The translations under genes were made by a program, and so were the position numbers. A stretch of 64,000 nt of DNA from Agapetus fuscipes (taxonomy: Eukaryota > Arthropoda > Insecta > Trichoptera > Glossosomatidae): the NCBI GenBank assembly GCA_951799405.1, contig OX637340.1, positions 1,488,001 to 1,552,000 of the forward strand, in the 5' to 3' direction. This document shows, piece by piece, positions 52,971-63,510 of this stretch; positions within the stretch are counted from its first letter, which is position 1; every line of letters starts with the position of its first letter. The notes under the pieces are model-generated. The model was given only the letters and a program-made list of their open reading frames with translations, did not search any database and was not told where the DNA came from.

Positions 52971-54100
52971 TTTTTCTTCAGAGATGTTGCTGAGAAAGAT
53001 TCTTTGTCAGCCAAATGTCCTATTAGTTTGGTTTTTCCTCTTTAAAATGTGACTTACAGAGTCTTTTCTTTCTTCCATACACTTTTCATTGGGTTTCCCT
53101 TTAACTCATTATGTCTTGGTCATCTTCCTTAAATTCCACATTTTGAATGCCTCAAAGCGGTGTCCTACGTGTTAAATTTTTTATTATTTTTTTTGCTAAT
53201 TTCTACAGCGGCGTCATGTGACACTTCCCATCGAGGGTGCTTTACAAATATTAATTATCAAAATTTTATTTAATTATATCATCAAATATATCTATTTTTA
53301 AATCTGAATAATACAGGTCTCACAGCGATACGACAAAACCCTCTATCTCAAAGAGGTTCATTTCTGCTACATTTAAGTGAATCTTAAATAATAACGTATA
53401 TTTGTCTCTAAAATCATTCATTTTTTATGATAGGTAGATCTCTTTTCAAAATCGATCTATTGAGGTCTAAACCTACAAAACCCTATGAGAATCGCTGCCT
53501 TATACTGTCGCCCTTCTGCCTCTGATGTAGGTGATAAATAACTGTGAATTACTTTTAAAATAAAAATGTAATAAATCTCCAGTCTTGTCGGGCCCGCACC
53601 TTTCCAAACAGCCTTCGCTGTATAGCTGCCTTGACACGTCTCTTCTATCTTTGTGACGCTGAGCGCTCCTACCTAGGTTTCAACACGAAACATTTCTTTT
53701 TATTTTAAAAAAGTTATCCTTTTTCCCTGTTTTACATTTTGTAATAGGATTCAAAAAAAAATACGCTAGCTACTCTTTGAATATTTTGTCTTTAGTTAAA
53801 AATGAATGTGTTACATTGACCAGAAACTGGGTTACTCTAATTCAACATTCATATCCCCTTCTTCTTGTTTTATATCAATGATATGTTGTCAAAGAGGCAT
53901 TGTCCTCTTGGGAAGTAGAGCACCAGCTATCTCTCCATTTCTTTAGCGGTCTTTCTTCAAAGCGATGTGATGTCTTACAGGTATACTGTGGGACTCTCCA
54001 AGTATCCATCCTATCTATGTGGCCCCTTCATTACTGCCTTATTACCTTATAATATCCTCTGACATGTTTTTCTTACTGCAAAGTTTTACTTTTTTTAAAG
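52971..54100. other. No gene; possible LTR-H-like scrap at ~53530-53600
   Basis: AACTGTGAATTACTTTTAAA and AATAAATCTCCAG resemble the 3' part of LTR-H, without recognisable ends. The rest is unremarkable. Confidence 0.35.
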
Positions 54101-54422
54101 TTAAGGTACAAAAGAATGTGATGAGATGGTTTGGGGATGTGGAAAGAATGAAAGATGATAGATTGACAAAGGAAATGTGAAAGGGAAAAGAGGTAAGGGA
54201 TGACTAAAAAAGGATGGAGTGGTCAGATTGAGGAGATTGTGAAGAATGGGATATACAAAGTGAGCGTAAATGAAAAAAATGCATGAAAAAAGTGATGGAT
54301 ATGACAATGATGGATATATTTAAAGAGGTATGTCAGGATAGGGAGAAATGGAGGCAGCTCTGCAGAGGCTCTGCCCCCGTCTAGTAGAATGGCGACAGAG
54401 TTACAGTTACACTTACAGTGAT
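54101..54422 (+). pseudogene. nLTR-1 LINE 3' end
   Basis: Decayed frame (RWFG-VERMKDDRLTK region, then EKWRQLCRG) followed by CAGAGTTACAGTTACACTTACAG. Similar to 1040-1295. Confidence 0.7.
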
Positions 54423-54564
54423 CCTGTGGCTGAGAGTTTTTTCTTCTATAGCCCGCAGTTATCTCATCTCAGATGTCCAAAGAAGGTTCTTAATAAACCA
54501 GTTTATTATCAATTTCATTCCATGATTTTTGAATTACCCAATAATCTCAAGGAACACAATGGGA

Positions 54565-54610
54565 TTCGAACAGGCCACCGAGTTGGCCCGCTTGACCATA
54601 TTTTGAAATT
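54565..54610 (-). repeat. SINE-L tRNA head scrap
   Basis: GATTCGAACAGGCCACCGAG and TTGGCCCGCTTGACCATA on the plus strand are the reverse of a Leu/Ser-like head. Confidence 0.4.
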
Positions 54611-54618
54611 CTAAGTAC

Positions 54619-54960
54619 TGTTACGAGCTATGAGTTTGTGTGTACATATTCCTAGGCACGTAGCTTTCTGGTGTGCGTAACTGGAATACTGTCGAACAGC
54701 TAGTATAATGATGAAATAGATGATAGAAGACTGCTATGGTATAATCCACTATAGAAGAATCTGGACTACACGAGAAACGTCCATATAAAGTGTATAAATA
54801 TGAGCCTCAATTGTGTTGAGAGTCATGTCGCTTGAAACATTGTGACCCGAAGACATAAGCTTTAGCTAGAAAAGTCAACATAACAATGTATCCAATATTA
54901 TGTAAAAGAAATCTTGTTAAATAAATAAATCGCTGTTTAATTAAAACAACCTTAGTAAAA
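54619..54960 (+). other. Possible degenerate LTR
   Basis: Starts TGTTACGAGC, has ATATAAAGTG near the middle and AAATAAATAAATC near the end, which would suit an LTR. No matching duplication or second copy was found. Confidence 0.25.
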
Positions 54961-55299
54961 TTATAAAAATACAATAACTTTTAATAAAATAATATACTTC
55001 CAATAGGTCTCCTATAAATGCTCTCACACTCGCCTACCCACAATCTCTAGAACAAATGCCCTCTGTCCGGGAGGGTGGCTCACTTATGGAATTAATTACT
55101 TTGATAATTTGGTGGGAAATTTACGGGCAGGGTGGGGGAGGGGTGGAGAGATGGGAAGGGCGATAGTCTCACCCTGATTCTACCCCCAACCCCCCAATAG
55201 TATAGATACATAGGTACACTTTAGTGATGACCCATATATCACCTTTAACGGTATAACCAAACTTATCATGTTTGATGGTATTTTTTTCTGCGTGTATCC
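54961..55299. other. No gene; G-rich patch
   Basis: GGGCAGGGTGGGGGAGGGG at 55124-55142 is a G-rich run that could form a quadruplex. Nothing else was recognised. Confidence 0.4.
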
Positions 55300-55612
55300 C
55301 TGAGGTTTTTTTTTTAAGAAATCCTGTGCGGGAGACTCCCTAGATTCTAGAGACTCTAGGGGCCTATGACACTTGTTGTAGTGCTGCAGAGGTGTACGAG
55401 CTTGGTCGTCGCTACAAAGCGTCAATACTCAAGCAAGACCCAGTTGCTGTAAGGCTGAATGGACCTTTAGTGACCGGTCATTGGTTAAGGTTTATGAATT
55501 TTTCACCCAGCGAAGAGCATATATGAAAATATAAATGGCATATTTTTTTTCACTCCACCGGGATTCGAATCCACTATCTTCCAATCTCGAGTCTGAATTA
55601 TTAGTCTCTAGA
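55300..55612 (-). repeat. SINE-B with type-2 tail, inverted
   Basis: Tail CTCTAGAATCTAGGGAGTC and CCGCACAGGATTTC on the minus strand, with body and B box GGATTCGAATCCC. The head end is decayed. Confidence 0.8.
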
Positions 55613-55689
55613 GTCTAGACCACGAAACACTTCAAAAAATTCAGCTCTATGACTTAAAATAATTTCAATAAATACTGTTTCTGTGTCTC

Positions 55690-55800
55690 GACCACGACAA
55701 ATGTTCATCCAGCCTTACATCAACTGGGTATTGCTTAAGAATCAGCGCTTCTACAGTGACGAACAAGCTTGTAGAGGACTCACACAAAAGCAGCACTTAC
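55690..55800 (+). repeat. SINE-B 3' part with type-1 tail
   Basis: CATCCAGCCTTACATCAACT to AGCAGCACTTACC. It starts only ~75 bp after the inverted copy. Confidence 0.65.
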
Positions 55801-56423
55801 CAAAAAAAACATCCTAATATTATTGCTAGTTTAATTTATTTTAGACGTTTAATGCAATTTTAACCGTAAAAAATACTTCTCGACCAATCGTTCAAATGTT
55901 TCTGGAGCTTCCTATCACTATCTGCTAACATATCGGTAACGTATATCCCCACGTTATCACGTACCCAATAAAATATGGACTACCCACATGCGGTGTGTGT
56001 TTGGCTAGCGGATGCCCTCCATGGCACATGACAAATATTGTCCAAAGATTTATGGACTTTTGGCACGCATTAAAATGAAAACTCAGCATTCAGACATTTA
56101 AATACAATTACGAGTGTGCTTTTAAATAGATGAAAAATCAATGTCCTGTCAAAAAAATTGAATTGCATTAGTACCTTTATTAATTATAATAGTTGGGATA
56201 AAAAGGGACTCTCAAGAGATTGGTGACGAGAGTTGATAGAGAAATAAATGAATAAGGATTTTTGTATCGGGAAATAGTTAAATTTGTTTGCATTTTTCAA
56301 TCTAACAATTTTAAAAGAAAATTTAAAAAAAGAATTCCTTTAAAGAAGCTTGACAGAAAATGAGTAAATAATTAAGCCAACAAAACTACACAACAATTGC
56401 AGATACAAAATAATCCCTTACAA
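55801..56423. other. No gene seen
   Basis: AT-rich. Nothing recognised. Confidence 0.45.
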
Positions 56424-56727
56424 TTTAGCTCAGTTAGTAGAGTGCTTGCATTCCATGCCGTGAGCTCGGGTTTGAATCCCACCAAGGGTGTCAGGAATGA
56501 TTTCCAATATTGGTGTTTATTTGATTCTCCAAAATAAAATACCGGCAAGGTTGCATCAGCCTTCACAATAAATGAGTACCAGCCCCCTCGCGAGCTGGGA
56601 AACCCCCACTTCAGGTTGGCGTAAGGCCAGCCCCATTACCTGTAAAAATAAAAAGGTTCCACTCGCCACATGCGAAACCCTCCAGAAATAGCGCGGCAAG
56701 AAGTAACACTATATGTGTAGCTTCGTT
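56424..56727 (+). repeat. SINE-A copy
   Basis: Head TTTAGCTCAGTTAGTAGAG with B box GGGTTTGAATCCC. Body complete to GTAGCTTCGTTG. Confidence 0.8.
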
Positions 56728-57050
56728 GAAAAAAAAAACTGAAATCAAAAGTTTTTGATTCATTATTTTTGTACGGTCGCAATATTGCCTTCAACAAATT
56801 GATGCCGTGTGATGTTTAATTTCGAGAATAATTTGTATTAATGTCACTAATGGTTGTCTTCACAATAAAATAAATCTTACCCATCTCAACCCCGCGGCGC
56901 TCAAGAGAAGTGAATGAAAGCAACCTCGGCTCTTGACCCAAGCACGCTTTCGAGTAACGCCTAATCGCCTTGGACGACTAGGCTTCGCATATAGGCGCAT
57001 CTGCAGTCTGTACATTTTTTCAAATTTCTCATCTCATAAACATCTATAAA

Positions 57051-57470
57051 TCTATCTATAATCTAAGTTGCAGAGATATATTAACATTTAAAGCTCATAC
57101 CAAATGCATGCCCAAAAACAAACACGTGTAGTTCGCGCTTACAAATGCTGAATGTGTGCTTACAAATAAAATCCAAACCGCAAATGAACATAAACCCTAC
57201 AGCTTTTGCCAATCTTCCTTGACACAGGGGTGACATTGGTAAAGTGAAACATTTGTTATAGTATGGGTGGTCAGCCTCATACCAGCCTATAAGTCAAGGA
57301 ACATACATCAATAATTCCCTATAAAAAAATGTAACATAAATGACTAAGCCAACATTATAAATCAACATTGAAGATTAGTCGCCACTTCTTTCTGTCCTTA
57401 CGTCTTTCATTTACGTCTTTCATTTCATCCAGAGTCATAACCTTTTTCATACAAGCGCTCCTTTTATTAT
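57051..57470 (-). mobile_element. nLTR-2 LINE 3' end with ORF tail, inverted
   Basis: Same layout as 5938-6382, including the CAACATTGAAGATTAGTCGC junction and the CAGAGTCATAACCTTTTTC ORF part. A CGTCTTTCATTTA unit is duplicated. Tail (TATAATC)n. Confidence 0.8.
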
Positions 57471-57529
57471 GACATGCTGAAAAAAAATCAACAATACTGC
57501 ATCAACCATATTGTCATGATTTTACTGGA

Positions 57530-57825
57530 TTCCCTTACGAGTATAATTAAACTGCAATTATTTATTTTAACAGAATTTATTTTACACGATTTGGTACACA
57601 ATTTATAAAAATTGAAAATCACTGCTTATTGGTCTTTCACGGCAAAATGCTGGAAGTGAGTACTCTGCTGATGCCCCAAGGCTGTCCCTTTATGTAGTTA
57701 CAAAAGAGATCTTTCTTGCATCTTCCAGATCATTCGATATCTGTTCTAGATTACACTAGGCAGCTGTTCCACTACCATGATGGATCATACCAGGACGGTT
57801 TTCCACACACTATTGTACCTGTACA
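57530..57825 (+). repeat. Family F repeat, copy 3 (divergent)
   Basis: Shares CTGCAATTATTTATTTTAAC, CCAGATCATTCGATATCTG and TTTCCACACACTATTG blocks with copies 1 and 2. Confidence 0.55.
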
Positions 57826-57827
57826 GG

Positions 57828-58070
57828 TCGGTGTTATGACCGAGGGGGCCAAGTGGGCTGATTTTCTAGCATACTTGGAATAAGTATAATGAGTTGGTTT
57901 GATCCCCGTTTGGGTCATTTACCCTTAACTTTGAACCTGGTTCAACAAATGTCATTGGGTAATTATTAATTAATTATTCATTAAAATAAATAATAATTGA
58001 TTGTCAATCGATGAAATTAATACATGTTTCTGGCCAGGCAGAATAGGTTGGTGAATTGCATTCCTCTTCA
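57828..58070 (+). repeat. SINE-L copy
   Basis: Head GGTCGGTGTTATGACCGAGG, B-box-like GGTTTGATCCCCG, and body end GGCAGAATAGGTTGGTGAAT. Confidence 0.75.
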
Positions 58071-58139
58071 GAAATTAATTTACAAAATAAATATTATAAT
58101 AAAAAAAATATCTCAGTATTATTTATTATAAGAGTGCCA

Positions 58140-58574
58140 AAACGTCCCCTTCGAATTAGCGACAGAGAGCCTTTGGCCCCTTCATGTGATATATGTCCCG
58201 CGCCTCCCTAGACCGGACGCTAACTGGATATCTGCGCTATACGACGATAAATGTGCGAGCCGGTGGGGCTCCATGCATCACCCCAGTACCGCACGGGCGG
58301 ACTAGCACAGCCTGCTGTATCAACAGACCAGCTAATGGTGGAGGTGCCGGCCTAACCAATTATATCTGAGCGAGGGGAACATAACGAATGATACTCTAAG
58401 ACTTAGTTGTACTCTGCAATTCATCACCTTCATCATCTGTAAGCCTTCACTGGTGCACCGCTAGACATATGCCTCCTTTCCCCTCATAATGTTTGGCTTG
58501 GTGGCTTAGTGTCGGTCGTAATCAGGTTCGGGAACCTTCCTTCCCATTGGTCATCAGTTCTATGAGATGCTCAG
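58140..58574. other. GC-richer segment, nature unknown
   Basis: Different in composition from the AT-rich surroundings, no open frame with known motif. Two CATCATC-type runs (58420, 58590) mark LINE tails nearby. It may be a 5' UTR or an unrecognised element. Confidence 0.35.
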
Positions 58575-58905
58575 AACTGAAACCCAACATGATAATGATG
58601 ATGATGATGAGTTGATGATTTCTTTATAGCGCCGTTTCGTGATGTAGTCACTCCAAGAGCGCTTGTGCAAATGATGCCAGAAATTTGGTTGTATTCAGTG
58701 CTTTCCGGAACATGGTCCTCTAGCTCTCTCACATGATGTGGCAGGTGGTTCCAGGCCAGAGGACCAGCAACTGCAAATGCACGCTCTCCAAACATTGTGT
58801 TAACTCTTCTTATCGGTTCTTTAATCTTTGATTTGTCTCCAGTTTCAGCTGAGCGTAGCGTAGTGTAGGGTGACTGGTGTAATTTAAAATCATTGAGCCT
58901 CACTT
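58575..58905 (-). pseudogene. nLTR-3 LINE (CR1/L2-like) C-terminus
   Basis: The minus-strand frame has TTLRSAETGDKSKI and RAFAVAGPLAWNHLP, matching 15474-15842. The conserved 3' end (GCGCTATAAAGAAATCATC) and (ATC)n tail follow. Confidence 0.75.
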
Positions 58906-58969
58906 ATGGCTATCATTGCTTGTTTGTGTTCTGAGCCACCTTGTCATGTTTTAAACTAGAGATAGTGTT

Positions 58970-59366
58970 AGCCTTTTGTCAGCAGCTGCAAACCATGATG
59001 GAAAAGCTAGCTGCTAAACAACCGAGGCTGGTCAATCGCTCTAGGCCACTGCTGCTTCATGACAACGCTAGACCACACTCTGCACAACAGACGGCTACCA
59101 AATTAGAGGAGCTTAAATTGGAATGTCTAAGACATCTACCGTATTCCTCGGACTTTGTTGCAGCAGATTATCATTTGTTTTACAAATTTGGATAACCTCT
59201 TGCAAGGTTAAAAAATTCACTCAGATGGGGCAGTCCAAGCCGCCTTCAAAGATTTTATTGATTTCCGTGCGAATGTTTTTTTTAGCAAAGAGATCAATAA
59301 ACTATTTATGAGATGGAAAAAGTGTACAGATAGCAATGGTACATACTTTGATTAAATAAACGTATT
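58970..59366 (+). pseudogene. Mariner transposase C-terminal remnant
   Basis: The 84-codon frame from 58941 contains the LLLHDNARPH motif with the second catalytic Asp (D41 of that frame) and PYSSDFVAADYHLF with the third (D76), 34 residues apart as in DD34D mariners. Mariner transposases cut and paste their element at TA. After YKFG a frameshift and at least one in-frame stop break the rest, which still reads HSDGAVQAAFKDF-like and ends near TACTTTGATTAAATAA. The N-terminal DNA-binding part, the first Asp and a 5' terminal repeat are missing, so the copy is dead. Confidence 0.85.
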
Positions 59367-59621
59367 ACATTAAAAAAAATACTTAATGTTCCTCCCATAC
59401 AAAACGCCAATTTTATATGTAAAGACCTAATATTTAATCCTGAATACTAAAGCTTTTTATTCAAAAAGCGTAGATATGTTTTGTCGATATCGAGAAAAAG
59501 GTTTTTTTTTGTTTATACATAAAATAATTATGGAAAGGACAAATCTACGTTGCCGATAAGTTTTCTAAATGATTTCTAAGAAATATTTTTAAAGGATCTA
59601 TTTCATTTCATTTAATTCATT

Positions 59622-60063
59622 TCACTCTGGATGAAATGAAAGAAGTATGTAAGGACAGGAATAAATGTTGGCTTATCTGCAATGTTGACTTGTAATATTG
59701 GCTTATTTATTTATGTTACATTATTGGTATAGGAAAGTATTGACTTTTTTTGTATGGATTTCTTTTTAAGGTTTTGTTGTTTTGAAATACGTAAATGTTA
59801 TTTATTATTTGTATTCCTTGACTTATAGGTTGATATGAGGCTGACCACCCATAATGTAAAAAATGGTTCACTTTGCCAATGTCACCCCTGTGTCAGGGAA
59901 GGTCGGCAAAAGTTGTAGGGCTTATGTTCATTTGAGGTTTGGATCTTATTTGTAAGTATACATTCAGCATTTGTAAGCGTGAACTACACGTGTTTGTTCG
60001 TGGGCATGCATTTGAGAGCCTTAAATGTAAATATATCTCTGAAACTTAGATTATATATTATCT
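59622..60063 (+). mobile_element. nLTR-2 LINE 3' end with ORF tail
   Basis: TCTGGATGAAATGAAAGAAG codes the DEMKEV-type ORF end. Spacer and full 3' UTR follow, tail TTAGATTATATATTATC. Best view of the ORF/UTR junction on the plus strand. Confidence 0.8.
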
Positions 60064-60387
60064 ATTACTTTTGTACATTTTGCTCCTTTCATAGCAATTT
60101 GCAGTGACGTTAAACACGTTACAAAATTACAACGTATTCCAGTCTACACACCAATGTGTATAGTATGTATGTTGCCATTTACGATTCTCTTAGTTGAAAA
60201 TGTTTGCACTAGCATTAAGCTGTCATCGCAATAATCGTTCGAAGTATCTAACTCAGTTCCGTTGCAGGAGAGCTAAAACAATTTGTGTCAGTGGTTCCAA
60301 GATGAAGGTTCGCGAGAGACGTGAATAAAATAATACGCAGATGGTTCTTGTAGCGTAAAAAAACAGTTAAAATTGAGATGTTGTATG

Positions 60388-60612
60388 TTAAGGGTGTCAG
60401 AAATGATACCAGTTTTAGGGCTTATTTCAAACCCAAAAAAAAATATAATAAAAATAAAAAATAAATCTTCAGCCTTTACAAGAAATGAGACCACCCCTTG
60501 GGAGCTGGAAAGTGGTTGGTATGTAAAAATACATAGTTTCTACCCTCGACATGCAATCTCTTCGGAAGCTCGGTAAGTTGCGCTATACGTGAAGCTGAGT
60601 TGCGTAGTTATG
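60388..60612 (+). repeat. SINE-A, 5'-truncated
   Basis: Begins in the body at GGTGTCAGAAATGATACC. Decayed, ending GTGAAGCTGAGTTGCG. Confidence 0.65.
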
Positions 60613-60654
60613 AGCTAAAGATTTACCCTAGTAATGTGACAACAATGAGTTCAG

Positions 60655-60870
60655 ATAGCTATGCATCATCATCATCATCATCATTGGCACGAAAACCCGG
60701 GGTGGGTCTTGGCCTCCCTCAGCAACCACTGCCAGCGCTGTCTATCCAACGTCTTCCTCCTCCAGTCCCACATTCCCCCTGCACGGAAATCCGCCACCAC
60801 TCCATCCAGCCATCTTGAACGTGGTCTTCCCACTGTCCGGCGTCCCTCCGGGTTCGTCATCACAATCGTC
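60655..60870 (-). pseudogene. LINE C-terminus with (GAT)n tail
   Basis: Minus-strand frame: PEGRRTVGRPRSRWLDGV, then RRKTLDRQRWQWLLREAKTH before the stop, the usual end of certain arthropod LINE ORF2 proteins. Followed by six GAT-type units. Confidence 0.7.
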
Positions 60871-61009
60871 TTCTCCAGGCTAGCTATAGATATTATGTGT
60901 TTTTAGATAGCTATGCATAAAGATGTTATGTGTTTTTATTCGTGAAGTTAAAAAGGATAGCAGTAGATAAATTAGACTTTTTAAAGTTTGTGTATTCACA
61001 CAGTGAAAA

Positions 61010-61270
61010 TTAATTTTTATAAATAATTATAAAAAATTATAAAAAAACACAGAGTTTTATTTTCACAAATTGAGTATTTAATACCACCTCAAGTACTTTC
61101 GACTTATTCACGTCATTATCAAGTACTTTCGACTTATTCACGTCATTATCAAGAGTATCCTCTTGATAATGACGTGAATAAGTCGAAAGTACTTGAGGTG
61201 GTATTAAATACTCAATTTGTGAAAATAAAACTCTGTGTTTTTTTATAATTTTTTATAATTATTTATAAAG
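61010..61270. mobile_element. HHR element palindrome with inner duplication
   Basis: Arms of over 100 bp (AAAAAACACAGAGTTTTATT outward, CACCTCAAGTACTTTCGAC inward). The left arm carries a tandem duplication of a ~30 bp word ending CATTATCAAG. The CACACAGTGAAAATTAAT flank resembles the other HHR elements. Confidence 0.65.
61159..61198 (+). ncRNA. Hammerhead-like motif, two core changes
   Basis: Helix I CCTC (61159-61162) with GAGG (61195-61198), core TTGATAA in place of CTGANGA, helix II GAC/GTC, then GAAAGTACTT. Probably inactive, but the same architecture. Confidence 0.35.
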
Positions 61271-61350
61271 ATAAATTAGATTTTTATGGTGAAGAAAATA
61301 GAGAGTTCTCATCAAATAAACGATCTTCATATTATTGTTATAAACAACAC

Positions 61351-61848
61351 GCAACGCAACTAAGCTACACATATAGTGTAGCATTTTGCCTGCGTTATCC
61401 CTGAAGGGGTCGCATGTGGCGATGGATTCGGGACCTAGTGATTTTTACACGTAAGGAAGCCGACCTCACACCAACCACTTTCAGTTCAAGTGGGGGTTTC
61501 CCAGCTCCCGGGAGGGCTGGTTCTCATTTATTGTGAAGGCTGAGTACACCTTGGGATCGAACCCTTGCTCTCGGCATGGAATGCAAGCATTCTACCAACT
61601 GAGCTATCGACCAGACTTTTTACGAGCTTGGTCGTCGTAGCAAAGCACCAATTCTCAAGCAAGACCCAGTTACTGTAAGATTGGATGAACCTTTTGATGG
61701 CCGGTCTTTGGTAAAGGTTCATGAATTTTTCAAGCCAGCGGACACCAAATTTGAAAATATAAATGGTATAGTTTTTGTGCTCCGATTCGAACCGGGAACT
61801 CACAACCTTCCATTGGTAGAAGTGTTACTACTGGACTACGGACCGGGC
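61351..61848 (-). repeat. SINE-B/SINE-A dimer, inverted
   Basis: Both parts and the CTCGTAAAAAGTC linker are present. The second head is good (CGATAGCTCAGTTGGTAG). The SINE-B B box is altered. Confidence 0.85.
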
Positions 61849-62357
61849 AACTTAATGGTAATAGATATGGTAAGAAAAAAAGTTAAGGAACCACTGCTTT
61901 ATATTATAGCCTTACCCATTTTCACTGGCGGATATCCGAGTGAGAATGCTTTTATTAGACGGCGCGACTAGCGGGCGACGGATGTTTGCGAGTAAAAGAA
62001 AAACCTTTTAATTCGATGCCTTCGTGGGGATAGTGCTTTCTTTTACTTTGTTTTCACTCGAGAGAGAACAATCTAGTGCATTTTTAATTGTCATTTAGCG
62101 AGATTCTCAGACGCATAAGGTTGGATTAGCGAGATTAAAAATTAAACGCTTGTGAGGCTGTTATTGTAAGTTCAATTGAAAGCGATGAAAGCAATTGAAT
62201 TGTTAGAAGACAGATTTTTTCATTACACCATTTTCTAAAAGTTGCCCTAAATATTGAGAATTCAATGATGACTTTACTTGAAGAGTTTGATTGTGAAGAT
62301 AACATTTAAGTTGTTTTTTTTAACTATGTTTTTTACTTGCTAAAATCTTGCGGATCA
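61849..62357. other. No gene seen
   Basis: AT-rich after ~62130; nothing recognised. Confidence 0.45.
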
Positions 62358-62605
62358 TACCAATTCATAGTTTGGATGAGGCTCACTACTGAAAAAAATG
62401 GTTCACTTTGCTAATGCTACCCCTTTTTCAGGAAAAGGTAACAAAGTTTTTAGGGTGTGTTCATTTGAGATCTGGGTTCAATATTTTTAAGAACACATGC
62501 AGCATGTGTAAGAGCCTACTTACACGTCGTGCCTGCTTGTGGAAATGCATTAAATAAGAATATTTATTCTAAATTTATCTTTTTAACTTATATTACAGAT
62601 ACAGA
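62358..62605 (+). repeat. nLTR-2 3' UTR, divergent
   Basis: TTTGGATGAGGCTCACTACT to TAACTTATATTACAGATAC. Confidence 0.7.
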
Positions 62606-62765
62606 TACAAGCTGTGATATGATTTCTGAACTATTTAAAACAAATTCCAAATTTTTATTTTGCTTTCATGTAATTACACATACATCTTAATTTACTGAAT
62701 TTCAGGTGAGCTTTAATGTAAGATCCAAAGATATATTAACATATAAAATTAAATTAAATGCATGT

Positions 62766-63028
62766 GTATTTGTCTTGTCTTGTCTTGTATCCTGCCGCCA
62801 TTCCTCTAAGGGTGGCCGGTACCTCCACGCATGTGTCTCCACTTGACTCTGTAGTTGCATACTTCTTTTATCTCATCTATGTAGTTTCATCACTCTTTTA
62901 ATACACGCTCTTCTCTTATTTCCACTGTGTAAATTTCATTCGTTCGCAATCTCACTTATCTGATTAATCCATTCTTTCTTAGGTCGTCCCCTTCCACGCT
63001 TACCTATTACACACCCTTTATCCACTTT
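62766..63028 (-). pseudogene. nLTR-1 LINE 3' end with (ACAAG)n tail
   Basis: Plus strand begins TGTCTTGTCTTGTCTTGTAT then CCTGCCGCCATTCCTCTAAG. The coding part is frameshifted. Closely related to 41556-41893. Confidence 0.7.
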
Positions 63029-63039
63029 TTTTTTTACTT

Positions 63040-63178
63040 ACTTACAAGTTAAAATTAAAACATCAAATAAACGTAAACCCTACAACTTTTGCCGACCTTC
63101 CCTGAAATAGGTTTGACAATGACAATGTGAACCATTTTTAACAATGTAGATGGTCAGCTTTAAACCAACCTATAAGCT
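63040..63178 (-). repeat. nLTR-2 3' UTR, partial, inverted
   Basis: CCTACAACTTTTGCCGACC to ACCAACCTATAAGC. The tail half is missing. Confidence 0.7.
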
Positions 63179-63217
63179 AACTTTCATTTTAAAAACCTTA
63201 TCCATTTATTTGTCACT

Positions 63218-63510
63218 TAGCAACGCAAATACTGGTAAGATGGCTGCAACCCTCAAGTGGCGATGGGCGGGACATGTCGCTCGCGATCCAGATGAAAAGT
63301 GGACAAAGCGACTGCTGTGCTGGTGCCCAAGGACGGCAAAGCGTGGAGTTGGGCCCCCACAGTTGTGTTGGCGTGACGATGTTCAGAGAAGTGCAGGACT
63401 TGCCTGGATGCGGATCGCTCAGGATAGAAACGAATGGAAAATGCGAGAGGAGGCCTACGTCCAGGAGTGGACGATCAATACAGGCTGAAGAAGAAAAAGA
63501 AGAAGAACGC
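63218..63510 (+). pseudogene. LINE C-terminus with (GAA)n tail
   Basis: Frame from about 63225: LKWRWAGHVARDPDEKWTKR, then PPQLCWRDDVQRSAG, WMRIAQDRNEWK and REEAY before the stop, which is the classic end of many arthropod LINE ORF2 proteins. Followed by GAAGAAGAAAAAGAAGAAG. No RT upstream. Confidence 0.75.

Noticed and set aside
54619..54960. Solo LTR
   Set aside because: TG start and polyadenylation-like signal only. No duplication, no partner copy in the window. Listed at low confidence as other.
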